Translations under genes and position numbers: made by a program | In this document: one piece after another, positions 9,157-17,477 of the stretch | Layout of the letters: every line of letters starts with the position of its first letter | Position numbering within the stretch: position 1 is the stretch's first letter | The notes under the pieces: generated by a model | The model's database searches: none | What the model was told of the DNA's origin: nothing | What the model saw: only the letters and a program-made list of their open reading frames with translations | Assembly: GCA_016719105.1 (NCBI GenBank) | Contig: JADKAQ010000046.1 | Coordinates: 124,001 to 188,000 of the forward strand | Source of the DNA: Gemmatimonadota bacterium | GTDB lineage: Bacteria > Gemmatimonadota > Gemmatimonadetes > Gemmatimonadales > Gemmatimonadaceae | Reading direction: 5' to 3' | Length of the DNA stretch: 64,000 nt

Positions 9157-9216
9157 GCCGCAATATGCACGGCGGCGACGCGCGAAGTGCTCGCGCGTCG
9201 CCGCCTGGACGCCCCC

Positions 9217-9240
9217 GTGCGTGCGCCGGAGCGCACGCAC
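9217..9240. terminator. 10-bp stem hairpin after the SPFH gene
   Basis: Perfect inverted repeat GTGCGTGCGC / GCGCACGCAC with a CGGA loop, 18 bases past the SPFH-protein stop. No T-run follows on either strand. It probably protects or terminates the SPFH transcript; activity is uncertain. Confidence 0.45.
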
Positions 9241-9257
9241 CTAACGACTTGTCCTCG

Positions 9258-10190
9258 CTACTGCTTGATGCTCGGGAGCTGGATCATCGGCATGCCGCCC
9301 CCCGACACCTGCGGCATCGCCCCGTTCCACTTCTCGATGAGCCGATACTGCACCAGCGTCGGCGTGATGCTTTCCGACAGCAGGTGATTGGCACGCGCCT
9401 GCGCCTCCGCCTCGGCGGTGATCGCCTTGGCGCGCCCCGCCGCCTTGATCGAGTCGCCGCGCGCCTGGAACTCGTTCTTCTGCAGCTCGTTCTGCGCGGT
9501 CAGTGCCTGTTGCTGCATCACGTTCTTGGCGTTGATCGCCTCGATGACCGACGGCGGCGCCCGGAACTCGTTCAGGGTGAACTGCTTCACCATGATCCCG
9601 TACTGCAGCAGACGCTCCTGCAACAAGGCCTGCGCCCGCGAGACGGTCTCGGCCTTCTTGGGACCCATGATGTCGGCGATCGCCTCGTCGCCCACGACTT
9701 CCTGCAGCGCCTGGCGAATCGTCTGCTTCACGTAGCCGTGCTGGATCATCCCGATGTCAGTGCGAAAGGTCTGGTACATCGCCGGCACCTTCATCGGGTC
9801 GATCTCGAACGACATCGCCACGTCGAGCGAGAGCGGCTGTCCTTCCTTGGAGTTGACGTTGATTTCGTCGTTGCTGGGCGACCCCTCCGTGGTCTCGCGC
9901 GTGAGCACGAGCGTCTGCATGAAGACCGGGTACTCCTCGATGGCGCTGAGGAGCGGGTTCCGGAAGTGCAGCCCGGGGCCTAACGGCTTCGGGTCGACAC
10001 CGCCGCCGGCGCGATGGATCAGGATGCCGACGTGCCCAGGTTCCACGTAGGTGAACATCGACGGCAGGAGGAAGACCAGGACAAAGAGTACGATGCCGAT
10101 CTTGAGCAGCTTGCCGAACGTTCCGCTCGATCCCACGTCACTCCCTCGCTGTCGCATGTTGTTGAGCAGGTCACTTACCGGGTTTGCCAT
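9258..10190 (-). CDS. SPFH/Band 7 (prohibitin-like) membrane protein
   Basis: 310 residues from ATG 10190, preceded by GGAG six bases upstream. A single N-terminal TM segment (about 34-52) is followed by the SPFH domain (55-235: YVEPGHVGILIHRAGG, GPGLHFRNPLLSAIEEYPV) and an Ala/Glu-rich helical tail (235-285). Such proteins oligomerise into membrane scaffolds (prohibitin, stomatin, HflK/C). The start overlaps the end of the small zinc-ribbon gene by 16 bases, so the two are coupled. The C-terminus ends with a Gly/Pro/Met-rich linker. Confidence 0.9.
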   Translation of the reverse strand: MANPVSDLLNNMRQRGSDVGSSGTFGKLLKIGIVLFVLVFLLPSMFTYVEPGHVGILIHRAGGGVDPKPLGPGLHFRNPLLSAIEEYPVFMQTLVLTRETTEGSPSNDEINVNSKEGQPLSLDVAMSFEIDPMKVPAMYQTFRTDIGMIQHGYVKQTIRQALQEVVGDEAIADIMGPKKAETVSRAQALLQERLLQYGIMVKQFTLNEFRAPPSVIEAINAKNVMQQQALTAQNELQKNEFQARGDSIKAAGRAKAITAEAEAQARANHLLSESITPTLVQYRLIEKWNGAMPQVSGGGMPMIQLPSIKQ

Positions 10191-10435
10191 ACCGTCTCCT
10201 TGAAGCATTCGGGGCACACACGTTCACCCGAGGGCAGGCGAACCATCGCCTCCTCCGTGAGCGCGCCGTGAATGGGACAGGTGAGCTCCGCCGCGCGCTC
10301 GATCGCTTTGCGATTGCGGGTTTGGGCCAGACGCTTGCCGAGCGGGGTGAAGGTCGTCAGGCCAAAAAAAAGGAGGGTACCTGCCGCCACGACCAGCGCG
10401 ACGAAAAGCACCCCTTCCATGATGATGGCAGCCAT
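10175..10435 (-). CDS. Small membrane protein with C-terminal zinc ribbon
   Basis: 86 residues. One TM helix (about 8-30) is followed by a basic stretch, then Cys53-x2-His56 and Cys74-x2-Cys77, a four-ligand zinc-ribbon pattern. It overlaps the SPFH gene downstream, so the two products probably act together at the membrane. The TM codons contain an unbroken run of eight T residues on the coding strand (10364-10371), unusual at this GC content. I do not recognise a named family. Confidence 0.72.
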   Translation of the reverse strand: MAAIIMEGVLFVALVVAAGTLLFFGLTTFTPLGKRLAQTRNRKAIERAAELTCPIHGALTEEAMVRLPSGERVCPECFKETVWQTR

Positions 10436-10556
10436 TGTTGCCTCTTTCTACGGACCGACGGGTTCGTGGGTTTCGACGACCACCTAACCTACGTATCCGC
10501 CAGCGGTTAGGAGAAGCCTGCCTGACGGCGGCCGGGGGGATCCCGACCGACCGCGA

Positions 10557-11459
10557 CTACCGAACCCCCTCCGCCTTGAGTGCGTCTTCCAGCGTCTGGT
10601 GGCGAAACAGGAAGCCCGCCTCCAGCAGCTTGCGTGGCAGGACGCGCTGCCCCTCGATCACCGTCGCCTCGCCCATTTCGCCGTAGAGCAGCTTGATCGC
10701 AAACGCCGGGACGGGGACGATGGTGGGACGATGCAGGACGCGCCCCAGCACCTGGGTGAAGCCGGCATTGGTGACCGGCGCCGGGGCCGTGAGGTTCACC
10801 GCCCCCTGCATCGACTCCGTGACGACGAGAAACTCCAGGGCGCGTAACGCATCGGTGCGCGAAATCCAGCTCATCCACTGGCGCCCGCTCCCGATCGTGC
10901 CGCCGCCACCTAACGAGAAAATCGGGAGCATCTTCGCCAGCGCCCCGCCCTCGGGGCTGAGCACGATCCCGAGGCGGGGATGCACGACGCGAATCCCGGC
11001 GGCGCGCGCCGGCTCCGCCGCCCCCTCCCACGCCGTCCCGATCTCGGGAAAGAAGCCGCGCCCCGGCGCCGACGACTCGTCCAGCGCCTCGTCGCCGCGA
11101 TTGCCGTAGATCCCGATCGCCGACATGCTCACCAGGACGCGCGGCTTGTGCGCGAGCCCGGCGAGCGTGCGCGCGAGGAGCGACGTCCCCTGCTCGCGCG
11201 ACGAGCGGATGCGCTGCTTCGCCTCGGGGGTCCACCGCTGCGCGATCGACTCTCCCGCCAGGTGCACGACGGCGTCGACCCCCTCCAGTCGGGCGGCGTC
11301 CAACGTCGTGGCGGCGTCCCAGACGATGTCCGGCCCCGCCCCACCACTCGCCCCAGCGCGCGCGCGCCCGATGCGGAGCACCGTATGCCCCGCCGTCTGC
11401 AACTGACGAACGAAGGGCGTGCCGATGAAGCCGCTCGCCCCGGTAATGGCCACCTTCAT
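10557..11459 (-). CDS. TIGR01777 family NAD-dependent epimerase (YfcH-like)
   Basis: 300 residues from ATG 11459. It begins with the Rossmann motif MKVAITGASGFIGTPFVRQL, then VHLAGESIAQRWTPEAK and VLVSMSAIGIYG, ending with RKLLEAGFLFRHQTLEDAL, the C-terminal DUF1731 signature. This is the complete TIGR01777 architecture (SDR39U1/YfcH). The reaction is not established. It is followed on the minus strand by a 121-base gap and then the zinc-ribbon/SPFH pair; the glycosylase gene lies 21 bases upstream. Confidence 0.92.
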   Translation of the reverse strand: MKVAITGASGFIGTPFVRQLQTAGHTVLRIGRARAGASGGAGPDIVWDAATTLDAARLEGVDAVVHLAGESIAQRWTPEAKQRIRSSREQGTSLLARTLAGLAHKPRVLVSMSAIGIYGNRGDEALDESSAPGRGFFPEIGTAWEGAAEPARAAGIRVVHPRLGIVLSPEGGALAKMLPIFSLGGGGTIGSGRQWMSWISRTDALRALEFLVVTESMQGAVNLTAPAPVTNAGFTQVLGRVLHRPTIVPVPAFAIKLLYGEMGEATVIEGQRVLPRKLLEAGFLFRHQTLEDALKAEGVR

Positions 11460-11480
11460 GACAGTCCCCGCAGGGCCACC

Positions 11481-12092
11481 TCAGGACGCCTCGCCGTCGA
11501 TCGACCGCCAGAGGTACCAGCAGGCGATCGTCCGGTAAGGCGCCCACTTGGCGCCGATGGTGTGGACCCGCTTGGCATCGGGGAGCTTCCGCAGGCGATA
11601 GGCCTGCTGGATCCCCTTGCGAATGCCAAGATCGAGGTCGGGAAGTACGTCCGGGCGCCCGAGCCTGAACATCAGGAACATCTGCGCCGTCCACACACCA
11701 ACGCCCTTGACCGACGTGAGGTGCCTGATCACGTCGACGTCGGGGGCTTCGTGCAGCGTTTCGATGGGGAGCGCCCCCGCCAGGACGCGTTCGGCCAGGT
11801 CGCGCAGATAGCTGACCTTCTGGCGGGAGACTCCGGCCGATCGCAGTGCCTCGTCGGGCAGGGCCGCGAGCGCGGCGGCGTGCGGACGTTCTGCGCCGAA
11901 CAGCGCCTCGAAGCGGCCGTGAATGGTGCCCGCCGCCTTGCCCGAGAGCTGCTGGAAAATGATAGACCGCGCCACCGACTCGAAGTGCGAGAGGTGGGGC
12001 GCGGTCTCGAATCGGCACGGGCCAACGGCAGCGATCACGTCGGCCATCACCGGGTCGACCCGGCGCAGGTGGTTCACGGCTTTGCGGTGCAT
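11481..12092 (-). CDS. DNA-3-methyladenine glycosylase II (AlkA-like)
   Basis: 203 residues from ATG 12092. HhH-GPD superfamily: the helix-hairpin-helix LTSVKGVGVWTAQMFL (about 125-140) and catalytic Asp154 in LPDLDLGIRKG. SIIFQQLSGKAAGTIHGRF (about 43-61) is the characteristic first-domain motif. It removes alkylated bases such as 3-methyladenine for base-excision repair. The protein lacks the N-terminal beta domain of E. coli AlkA, matching the compact bacterial form. It is 21 bases upstream of the TIGR01777 gene and probably cotranscribed. Confidence 0.9.
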   Translation of the reverse strand: MHRKAVNHLRRVDPVMADVIAAVGPCRFETAPHLSHFESVARSIIFQQLSGKAAGTIHGRFEALFGAERPHAAALAALPDEALRSAGVSRQKVSYLRDLAERVLAGALPIETLHEAPDVDVIRHLTSVKGVGVWTAQMFLMFRLGRPDVLPDLDLGIRKGIQQAYRLRKLPDAKRVHTIGAKWAPYRTIACWYLWRSIDGEAS

Positions 12093-12159
12093 CCCCCAAC
12101 ACTACCGAGGACGTTGGCTCCGCGCGAACCCGGACCACCCAGCGACGGAACGGAGGCGG

Positions 12160-12429
12160 TCAGCCCTCCAGGTCGCCACTCTCGAGCAGGCGCATCGCCA
12201 GCTCGTTCATCACGTCAGGCGCGTTGTACGCCCCCGTCTCGAGCCGCATCCGGATCTCGGCGATCCGCGCCTGCCCCAGTCGTTCCAACCCGCGATCGTG
12301 CGGGACGACCGCATGATCGTACGAGATCAGACGTTCGGTCGACGGCTGCGAATCGACGACCGGCTCGACTTCGCGCGAGGGCGTCGGCCGATTGGGGAGG
12401 ACGACATCCTCCGACGAAGGGGTCTTCAT
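12160..12429 (-). CDS. Small FlgM-like protein, candidate anti-sigma factor
   Basis: 89 residues from ATG 12429; a TTG at 12480 would add 17 residues. The N-terminal half is polar and Pro/Ser rich, as expected for an unfolded FlgM. The C-terminal part RIAEIRMRLETGAYNAPDVM followed by NELAMRLLESG has the pattern of the FlgM sigma-28-binding helices. The gene is divergent from a FliA/WhiG-type sigma gene 365 bases away. The functional call is inference from pattern plus context. Confidence 0.6.
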   Translation of the reverse strand: MKTPSSEDVVLPNRPTPSREVEPVVDSQPSTERLISYDHAVVPHDRGLERLGQARIAEIRMRLETGAYNAPDVMNELAMRLLESGDLEG

Positions 12430-12794
12430 ATGAGTAGTGGCGAGGCGGCGTTCCACGTTGGCTCCGTGAGTGTGCTCCAATTGTTCTTATCGGCCGTTCT
12501 CGCCAGAACTTGAGCACTTATGGCCAGAATTTTCCGGCAACTCCTGCCGCGGGAGGCACGATCTACCCGGTCCACACGGGCTTCCGCGGCGCTCGACCGC
12601 GCGCATTTGAGCGCGTGACGAATCGCACAAATCCATACCCCTGAACGACTTGAGAGTAAGGGACCCGTTGGAGTCTCCTTCAAGTATCGGTTGGCCCCGG
12701 CGTTGCTTTACCACCGGTCGTCGACACCGCGCAGCCCGCGGGGTGGCGACCAGCGAGGGATCGCAATCGACTCATCGATCGGGGAACGGACTCC
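12430..12794. other. Intergenic region between FlgM-like and sigma genes
   Basis: 365 bases without a convincing gene. It is less GC-rich than the flanks around 12480-12540. It carries a sigma-54-like promoter pointing at the sigma factor gene (12692-12707). Several short frames here lack start signals and family resemblance. Confidence 0.6.
12692..12707 (+). promoter_or_regulatory. Sigma-54 (-24/-12) promoter candidate for sigma factor gene
   Basis: TGGCCCCGGCGTTGCT has GG and GC elements separated by exactly 10 bases and a perfect TTGCT -12 box; the -24 box TGGCCCC differs from TGGCACG at two positions. Transcription would start near 12718, leaving about 77 bases before ATG 12795. Sigma-54 control of the FliA-class sigma gene is a known flagellar-cascade pattern. 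Confidence 0.55.
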
Positions 12795-13562
12795 ATGGCA
12801 CCTGCAATCGCCACCCGCCACACCATCGCCAACCACGGCGTGTCGGCCGAAGCCCGCCAGCAGATTCTGGGCGAACATCTAGGCCTGGTGTACCACGTCG
12901 CGCGACAGCTCTGCCGCGCCAAGCAGATGGACGTGGAACTCGACGAGTTGGTGAGCGCCGGGACCATCGGCCTGATCGAGGCCTTCAACAACTTCGACAC
13001 CAGCCGCGGCCTCGCGTTCAGCACGTTCGCCGCCCCCCGCATCCGCGGCGCGATGCTCGACGAGCTGCGTCGGCAGGACCACGTCCCGCGCTCGGTGCGT
13101 CGCCGCTCCCGCGAACTGCACAGTGCGACCGAGGAACTCACGCGCGAGCTGGGCCAGGCCCCCGACCAGCACCAGATCGCCAGTCGCATGGGGATCGACC
13201 TCCCCACGCTCTTCCGTTGGCAGAGCGAGGGCGACAACTCGCGCTTCATCCCGCTCGAGCGCACTGTCGAAGGGGCCCCCAGCGGCTCGCGCATCCCGAT
13301 GGAACACCTCATCGCCTCGACCGAGGAAGAGATCGACGACCGCCTGACCTTCGGACAAGAAGTGTCGCGGCTCCGGGACTCGCTGCAGGCGCTCCCCGAG
13401 CAGGAGCGCAACGTCCTCACCCTGTACTACTTCGAGGAGCTCAAGCTCCACGAAATCGCCGCCCTGCTGAGTGTGAGCGAATCGCGCGTCTCACAGATCC
13501 GCGCCAAGGCGATCGTGCGCCTGCGCAAGTCGCTCGCCTCGCTGCGCGAGTCGGTCGCGTAG
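12795..13562 (+). CDS. FliA/WhiG-family RNA polymerase sigma factor
   Basis: 255 residues. Region 2 spans about 25-95 (HLGLVYHVARQL, DELVSAGTIGLIEAFNNFD, FSTFAAPRIRGAMLDELRRQ), region 3 about 100-170 (RSVRRRSRELHSATEELTRE), and region 4 about 195-250 (LPEQERNVLTLYYFEELKLH, VSESRVSQIRAKA). The order and length fit sigma-28 (FliA, SigD, WhiG). It probably directs flagellar, chemotaxis or developmental genes elsewhere; no flagellar structural gene is present here. It is preceded by a sigma-54-like promoter and followed by a strong terminator. Confidence 0.92.
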   Translation: MAPAIATRHTIANHGVSAEARQQILGEHLGLVYHVARQLCRAKQMDVELDELVSAGTIGLIEAFNNFDTSRGLAFSTFAAPRIRGAMLDELRRQDHVPRSVRRRSRELHSATEELTRELGQAPDQHQIASRMGIDLPTLFRWQSEGDNSRFIPLERTVEGAPSGSRIPMEHLIASTEEEIDDRLTFGQEVSRLRDSLQALPEQERNVLTLYYFEELKLHEIAALLSVSESRVSQIRAKAIVRLRKSLASLRESVA

Positions 13563-13589
13563 CCCGCCATCGGCGCCGCAACGCAAGAA

Positions 13590-13620
13590 GGGCCGCCCCA
13601 TCGGGCGGCCCTCGTCGTTT
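13590..13620 (+). terminator. Rho-independent terminator after sigma factor gene
   Basis: Perfect 9-bp stem GGGCCGCCC / GGGCGGCCC with a four-base loop (13590-13611), followed by TCGTCGTTT. It lies 27 bases downstream of the sigma factor stop, with a modest T tail. Confidence 0.8.
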
Positions 13621-13686
13621 CCAGTCGTCTGGCGCGTCGGAACGTGAAGCCGGGCGCGTGAAGCCGGGCGCGTAAGGCGCCGCGAC

Positions 13687-14460
13687 CTAGAGCGCCGTCG
13701 CCTCGCGCTCGCGGCGGCGGGCCTCGGGGAGGGTCGGCAGCCGCAACTCGTAGCGGATGCGCTCACCATGCACGGTATTCACGACCGTCACCCCCACCTC
13801 CGCGAAGGCGTGCGCGAGTGCCGAGCGAACGGCGTGCACCAGGCTCCCCTCGCCGGTGAAGATGGCCTGTCCCTCGGGCTGCGGCGCTTCGAAGATCACC
13901 GAGACCGACGTCGCATCGCTCGCGTAGGAGAGCTTGAGCGCGTTGGAGCCACCGGCACGCAGGGCGTTGCCGGCCCCGCTCTCCAGCACGACCAGGAGGC
14001 AGCGCAGGAGCGCCGACGGGCGCACGAGGACGGGGAGCGTATCGAAGTCGGCATCGACCTCCACGGCGACGCCGCGCAAGTCGGCGTGGTGACCGTGCAG
14101 TTCGAGCACCTGCGGTACGATATCCTGCAGTCGCACCGGCTCCGCCCCGGCAAAGGGCTCCGCCGGCATGCACCGAAAGAGCACGAGCAGGTGATTGAGT
14201 CGCGACACCTCCTGCGCCAACGCCGCGATGACCTCCGGCTCGAACGGCTCGCCGTCCTGGAAGATCCCGACCACCGCCTCGAGCGAGGCGATGCGGTTGG
14301 TGAGCTGGTGGTTGAGCCCCTTGAGCACCTTCTCGCTCACACGTAGCCACTGATCGCCCCACACGCGGGCCGGCGTCGGTCCCTCGGTCTGCGCTTCCAG
14401 AAATGCCTGACGAGTCTCAGTCACGTACGTGCTCCGGTCCCACGCGAGAGTTGCGGTCAT
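13687..14460 (-). CDS. Histidine-kinase-like DHp protein, possible ChpT-type phosphotransferase
   Basis: 257 residues from ATG 14460. A dimerisation/phosphoacceptor-like helix surrounds His51 in KGLNHQLTNRIASLEAV. A second domain (about 110-250) has the alternating pattern of a GHKL fold (VLVRPSALLRCLLVVLESGA, SVSVIFEAP) but shows no N, G1 or G2 ATP-binding boxes. DHp plus degenerate ATPase in about 250 residues is the layout of ChpT-class histidine phosphotransferases. It converges on the FliA-type sigma gene. Phosphotransfer is inference; the alternative is an inactive pseudokinase. Confidence 0.6.
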   Translation of the reverse strand: MTATLAWDRSTYVTETRQAFLEAQTEGPTPARVWGDQWLRVSEKVLKGLNHQLTNRIASLEAVVGIFQDGEPFEPEVIAALAQEVSRLNHLLVLFRCMPAEPFAGAEPVRLQDIVPQVLELHGHHADLRGVAVEVDADFDTLPVLVRPSALLRCLLVVLESGAGNALRAGGSNALKLSYASDATSVSVIFEAPQPEGQAIFTGEGSLVHAVRSALAHAFAEVGVTVVNTVHGERIRYELRLPTLPEARRREREATAL

Positions 14461-14619
14461 CGAGCGATCGAGAGTGAGGTGCAGGGGGCGACCGCACCCT
14501 TGACGACTCATTCGCGACCGACGGCACGGGCAATTTCTGCCGGGAGGCGCGCGCCGCCCCTCGCGCCCGCTCCCCTCTCCGGTAGCTTGCTCCGCTGCGA
14601 CCTCAACGTGGAGCCACCC

Positions 14620-15887
14620 GTGCCCTTCGCCGTACGTCCCGCCCGTGTCCTGATGGCGTCGACCCTCGTCTTCTCCGCCATCATGTCGTGCGCGCTTCCC
14701 GCCCAGGGGACCGCCGCAGCGCGCCCCGTGGTGATCACCAACGCCTCGCTCATCGACGGGGCGCGGGGGCGTTCGCCACCGGGGCAACCGTCGTCATTCG
14801 CGATGGCCGGATCGTCCAGGTGGCCACGGGAGGCGGCATCGCCATGCCGTCAGACGCAACGATCATCGACGCGCGTGGGCGCTACCTGCTTCCCGGCCTG
14901 ATCGACGCACACACGCACATCGCCTCACTGGCCAGCGCGCGGCGCGCGCTCGAGTCGGGGGTGACGACCATTCGCTCGGCCTCCGTCGCGGCCTTCCAGG
15001 ACGTCGCGTTGCGCGAGGCGGTGAAGCAGGGGGCGTTCGCTGGCCCCGATGTCGTCGCCGCGGGCGTCTTCATCTCCCCGGAGCTAGGCGAGTCGGTCCT
15101 GGCCGACCCACGCCTCGCCAAGCTTGCCGGCGGACTGCAGGGCGAAGCCGAGCTGCGCGAGGCGGTGCGCATCAACCTCGACCGCGGCGTGAACGTGATC
15201 AAGACGCGCGGAACCGAGCGTGCCGGCCTCCCCAGCACCGACCCACGCAAGCAGTCGTATACCGAGACGCAGCTCGGCTGGATCGTCGACGAGGCGTCCA
15301 AGCGCAACATCCCGGTCATGGCGCACGCCCACGGCGACGAGGGGGCCTACGCCGCGGTCAAGGCGGGGGTCCGCAGCATCGAGCACGGGACCTTCCTCTC
15401 GGACAGCACGTTGCAGCTGATGAAGCAGAAGGGGACCTACCTCGTCCCGACGTACATCACCGTCCTCGACCTCACGCAGCCGGGCGGCGACTACGACGAC
15501 CCCGCCCTCACCATCCGCGGCAACTTCATGCTCCCGGCGCTGGGCGAGACGGTGCGACGCGCACACCGCATGGGGATTCCGATCGCCACGGGCGCCGACA
15601 CGCAGTACGGCCCGGAATCGCTCTCGCGCATCGCTGGCGAGGCGGCGCTCTTCGTCGATCTCGGCATGTCGCCACTCGAGGCGCTGCGCTCCGCCACCAG
15701 CGTCTCGGCCAGCCTGCTCGGGCTCGGGGACCGGATCGGCGCGATCAAGGAGGGGTATGAAGCCGACCTGATTCTCGTGGAATCGAATCCGCTGCAGAAC
15801 ATCCGCGCCCTCGCCGACGTCCTGGTCGTCATCTCCAACGGCACCATCGCGCTCAACCGCACCCCGTTCGCCAAGACGCGAATGTAA
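14620..15887 (+). CDS. Amidohydrolase family protein, frameshifted near its start
   Basis: The N-terminal signal peptide and first strand (MASTLVFSAIMS, RPVVITNASLIDG) are in one frame from GTG 14620 (GGAG six bases upstream). From about 14770 the protein continues in another frame (ATGATVVIRDGRIVQVA, YLLPGLIDAHTHIASL). A G-run at 14765-14769 sits exactly at the junction; one extra G would join the frames as DGARGAFATGATVV. Downstream, the metal-dependent amidohydrolase motifs are intact (DAHTH, KTRGTER, AHAHGDEG, SIEHGTF, TGADTQYG). Either a sequencing error or a genuine null mutation in a secreted imidazolonepropionase-like hydrolase. Confidence 0.78.
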
Positions 15888-15956
15888 GCGGGGGCAATTG
15901 GCCGGAGGGTCACCGAGTGGCGGTGGCCCCGACTCGTCTTCCCGACTCCCGCTGTC

Positions 15957-17462
15957 ATGACGCGCTTCACCATCCTCGCCCTGCTCGTCTCGCCCGCGTG
16001 GGCACTCGCCCAGAACGGTGGAGGGCTCGGTGCCGCCAGCATCACCGAGCACGACATCCGGCGTCGCATCGCCATCATCGCCGACGATTCGATGGGAGGA
16101 CGTGACACTCCCTCGCGCGGGCTCGACCTCACGGCGCGCTACATCGCGGGCGAGTTCGCCCGCCTCGGGCTCAAGCCCGGGGGCGACTCGGGGCGCTTCG
16201 AGCAGCGGTACCCGATCCAACGCGCACGCCTCGACGGCGACGCGACGAAGGCCGTCTTCACCTCCGGCCGCCACACGGCGATCGCCAGCGCGACGCGCGA
16301 TTTCGTCTACGTCTTCGGCCCACGTACCGGGCGCCCGATCAGCGCCCCGGTCGTGCTGGTGAGCGGAGCGTTGCAGCTGGACAGTGCCAGGACGCTGGAC
16401 ATCGCGGGGAAGATCCTCGTGGTGGTGGCCGACTCTCGCGCCCCCAACGCCACCCCCGTGAACCAGTTCCTCGCCCCCGCCTTCGAGCGCAATCCGGCGG
16501 CGGTGATCATGGTGCTCAACAACGACACCACCATCCTCGCGCGACAGATCGCGAACCAGTTTCGCGTACGGGCGATGGTGGAGGGCGAGACGGCCGACGA
16601 CCCCGTCGTGACGATGGTGCACGAGCGCATCCTGGGCGACGTCTTCCGTGCCGCCGGCGTCGAGCTGGCGCAGCTCCGCGCCTCGACGACGTACGCGGTG
16701 CGCACCATCCCGTCGCTGTCCGTCAGCGTCACCGTGGCCAACGTGGGCGGGGGCGGCGTCACGGCGCCGAACGTCGTCGGGATCCTCGAAGGGAGCGACC
16801 CCGTGCTGCGCGACGAATACGTCGTCTTCTCGGCGCACATGGACCACGTCGGGACCAACGCCAGTGCGAAGGGCGACACGATCTTCAACGGGGCCGACGA
16901 CGATGCCTCGGGAACGATCGGCGTGGTCGAACTCGCCGAGGCGTTCAGCCAGCCCGGGATGCGCCCCAAGCGATCGCTCATCTTCCTCACCGTCAGCGGC
17001 GAGGAGAAGGGGTTGTGGGGGAGCGAGTACTTCGCGTCGCACTCCCCCGTCCCGCTCGCACAGCTGGTGGCCAACCTCAACATGGACATGATCGGCCGCA
17101 ACTGGCGTGACACCATTGCCGTGATCGGGAAGGAACACAGCGACCTTGGCGCCACGCTGGCACGCGTCAACGCGGCCCATCCAGAGCTTGGCATGCAGGC
17201 CATCGACGACATCTGGCCTAACGAGAACTTCTACTTCCGGTCCGACCACTACAACTTCGCCCGGCGCGGCGTCCCCGTCCTCTTCTTCTTCAACGGGACG
17301 CACAAGGACTACCACCAGGTGAGCGACTCCCCCGACAAGGTCGACGCCGAGAAGGAAGCCCGCATCGTGCAGCTCGTCTACTTCCTCGGGATGGAGATCG
17401 CCAACGCGAGCGAGCGGCCCAAGTGGAACGAGGAGAGCCGAAAAAAGGTCATGGGAAAGTAG
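15957..17462 (+). CDS. Secreted M28 family zinc metallopeptidase
   Basis: 501 residues. Signal peptide MTRFTILALLVSPAWALAQ; a PA-like insert domain lies at about 110-270. The catalytic zinc ligands of the M28 fold are all visible: HMDHVG (about 293), NGADDDASG (about 313), the GEEKGLWGS Glu pair (about 348), MDMIGR (about 378) and a final His in HKDYHQVSDSPDKVD (about 448). It is expected to remove N-terminal amino acids from peptides in the periplasm or outside the cell. It follows the amidohydrolase after 69 bases on the same strand. Confidence 0.93.
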   Translation: MTRFTILALLVSPAWALAQNGGGLGAASITEHDIRRRIAIIADDSMGGRDTPSRGLDLTARYIAGEFARLGLKPGGDSGRFEQRYPIQRARLDGDATKAVFTSGRHTAIASATRDFVYVFGPRTGRPISAPVVLVSGALQLDSARTLDIAGKILVVVADSRAPNATPVNQFLAPAFERNPAAVIMVLNNDTTILARQIANQFRVRAMVEGETADDPVVTMVHERILGDVFRAAGVELAQLRASTTYAVRTIPSLSVSVTVANVGGGGVTAPNVVGILEGSDPVLRDEYVVFSAHMDHVGTNASAKGDTIFNGADDDASGTIGVVELAEAFSQPGMRPKRSLIFLTVSGEEKGLWGSEYFASHSPVPLAQLVANLNMDMIGRNWRDTIAVIGKEHSDLGATLARVNAAHPELGMQAIDDIWPNENFYFRSDHYNFARRGVPVLFFFNGTHKDYHQVSDSPDKVDAEKEARIVQLVYFLGMEIANASERPKWNEESRKKVMGK

Positions 17463-17477
17463 GGGTCGAAGGCGCCC

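Noticed and set aside
12430..12683. Small minus-strand open frame between the FlgM-like and sigma genes
   Set aside because: No ribosome binding site or family pattern, and it overlaps the presumed promoter region.
15084..17315. A 743-codon open frame antisense to the amidohydrolase and M28 peptidase genes
   Set aside because: Composition is Asp/Val/Arg/Gly repeats typical of the reverse of GC-rich genes, with no family motif, while the plus strand carries complete enzyme motifs.
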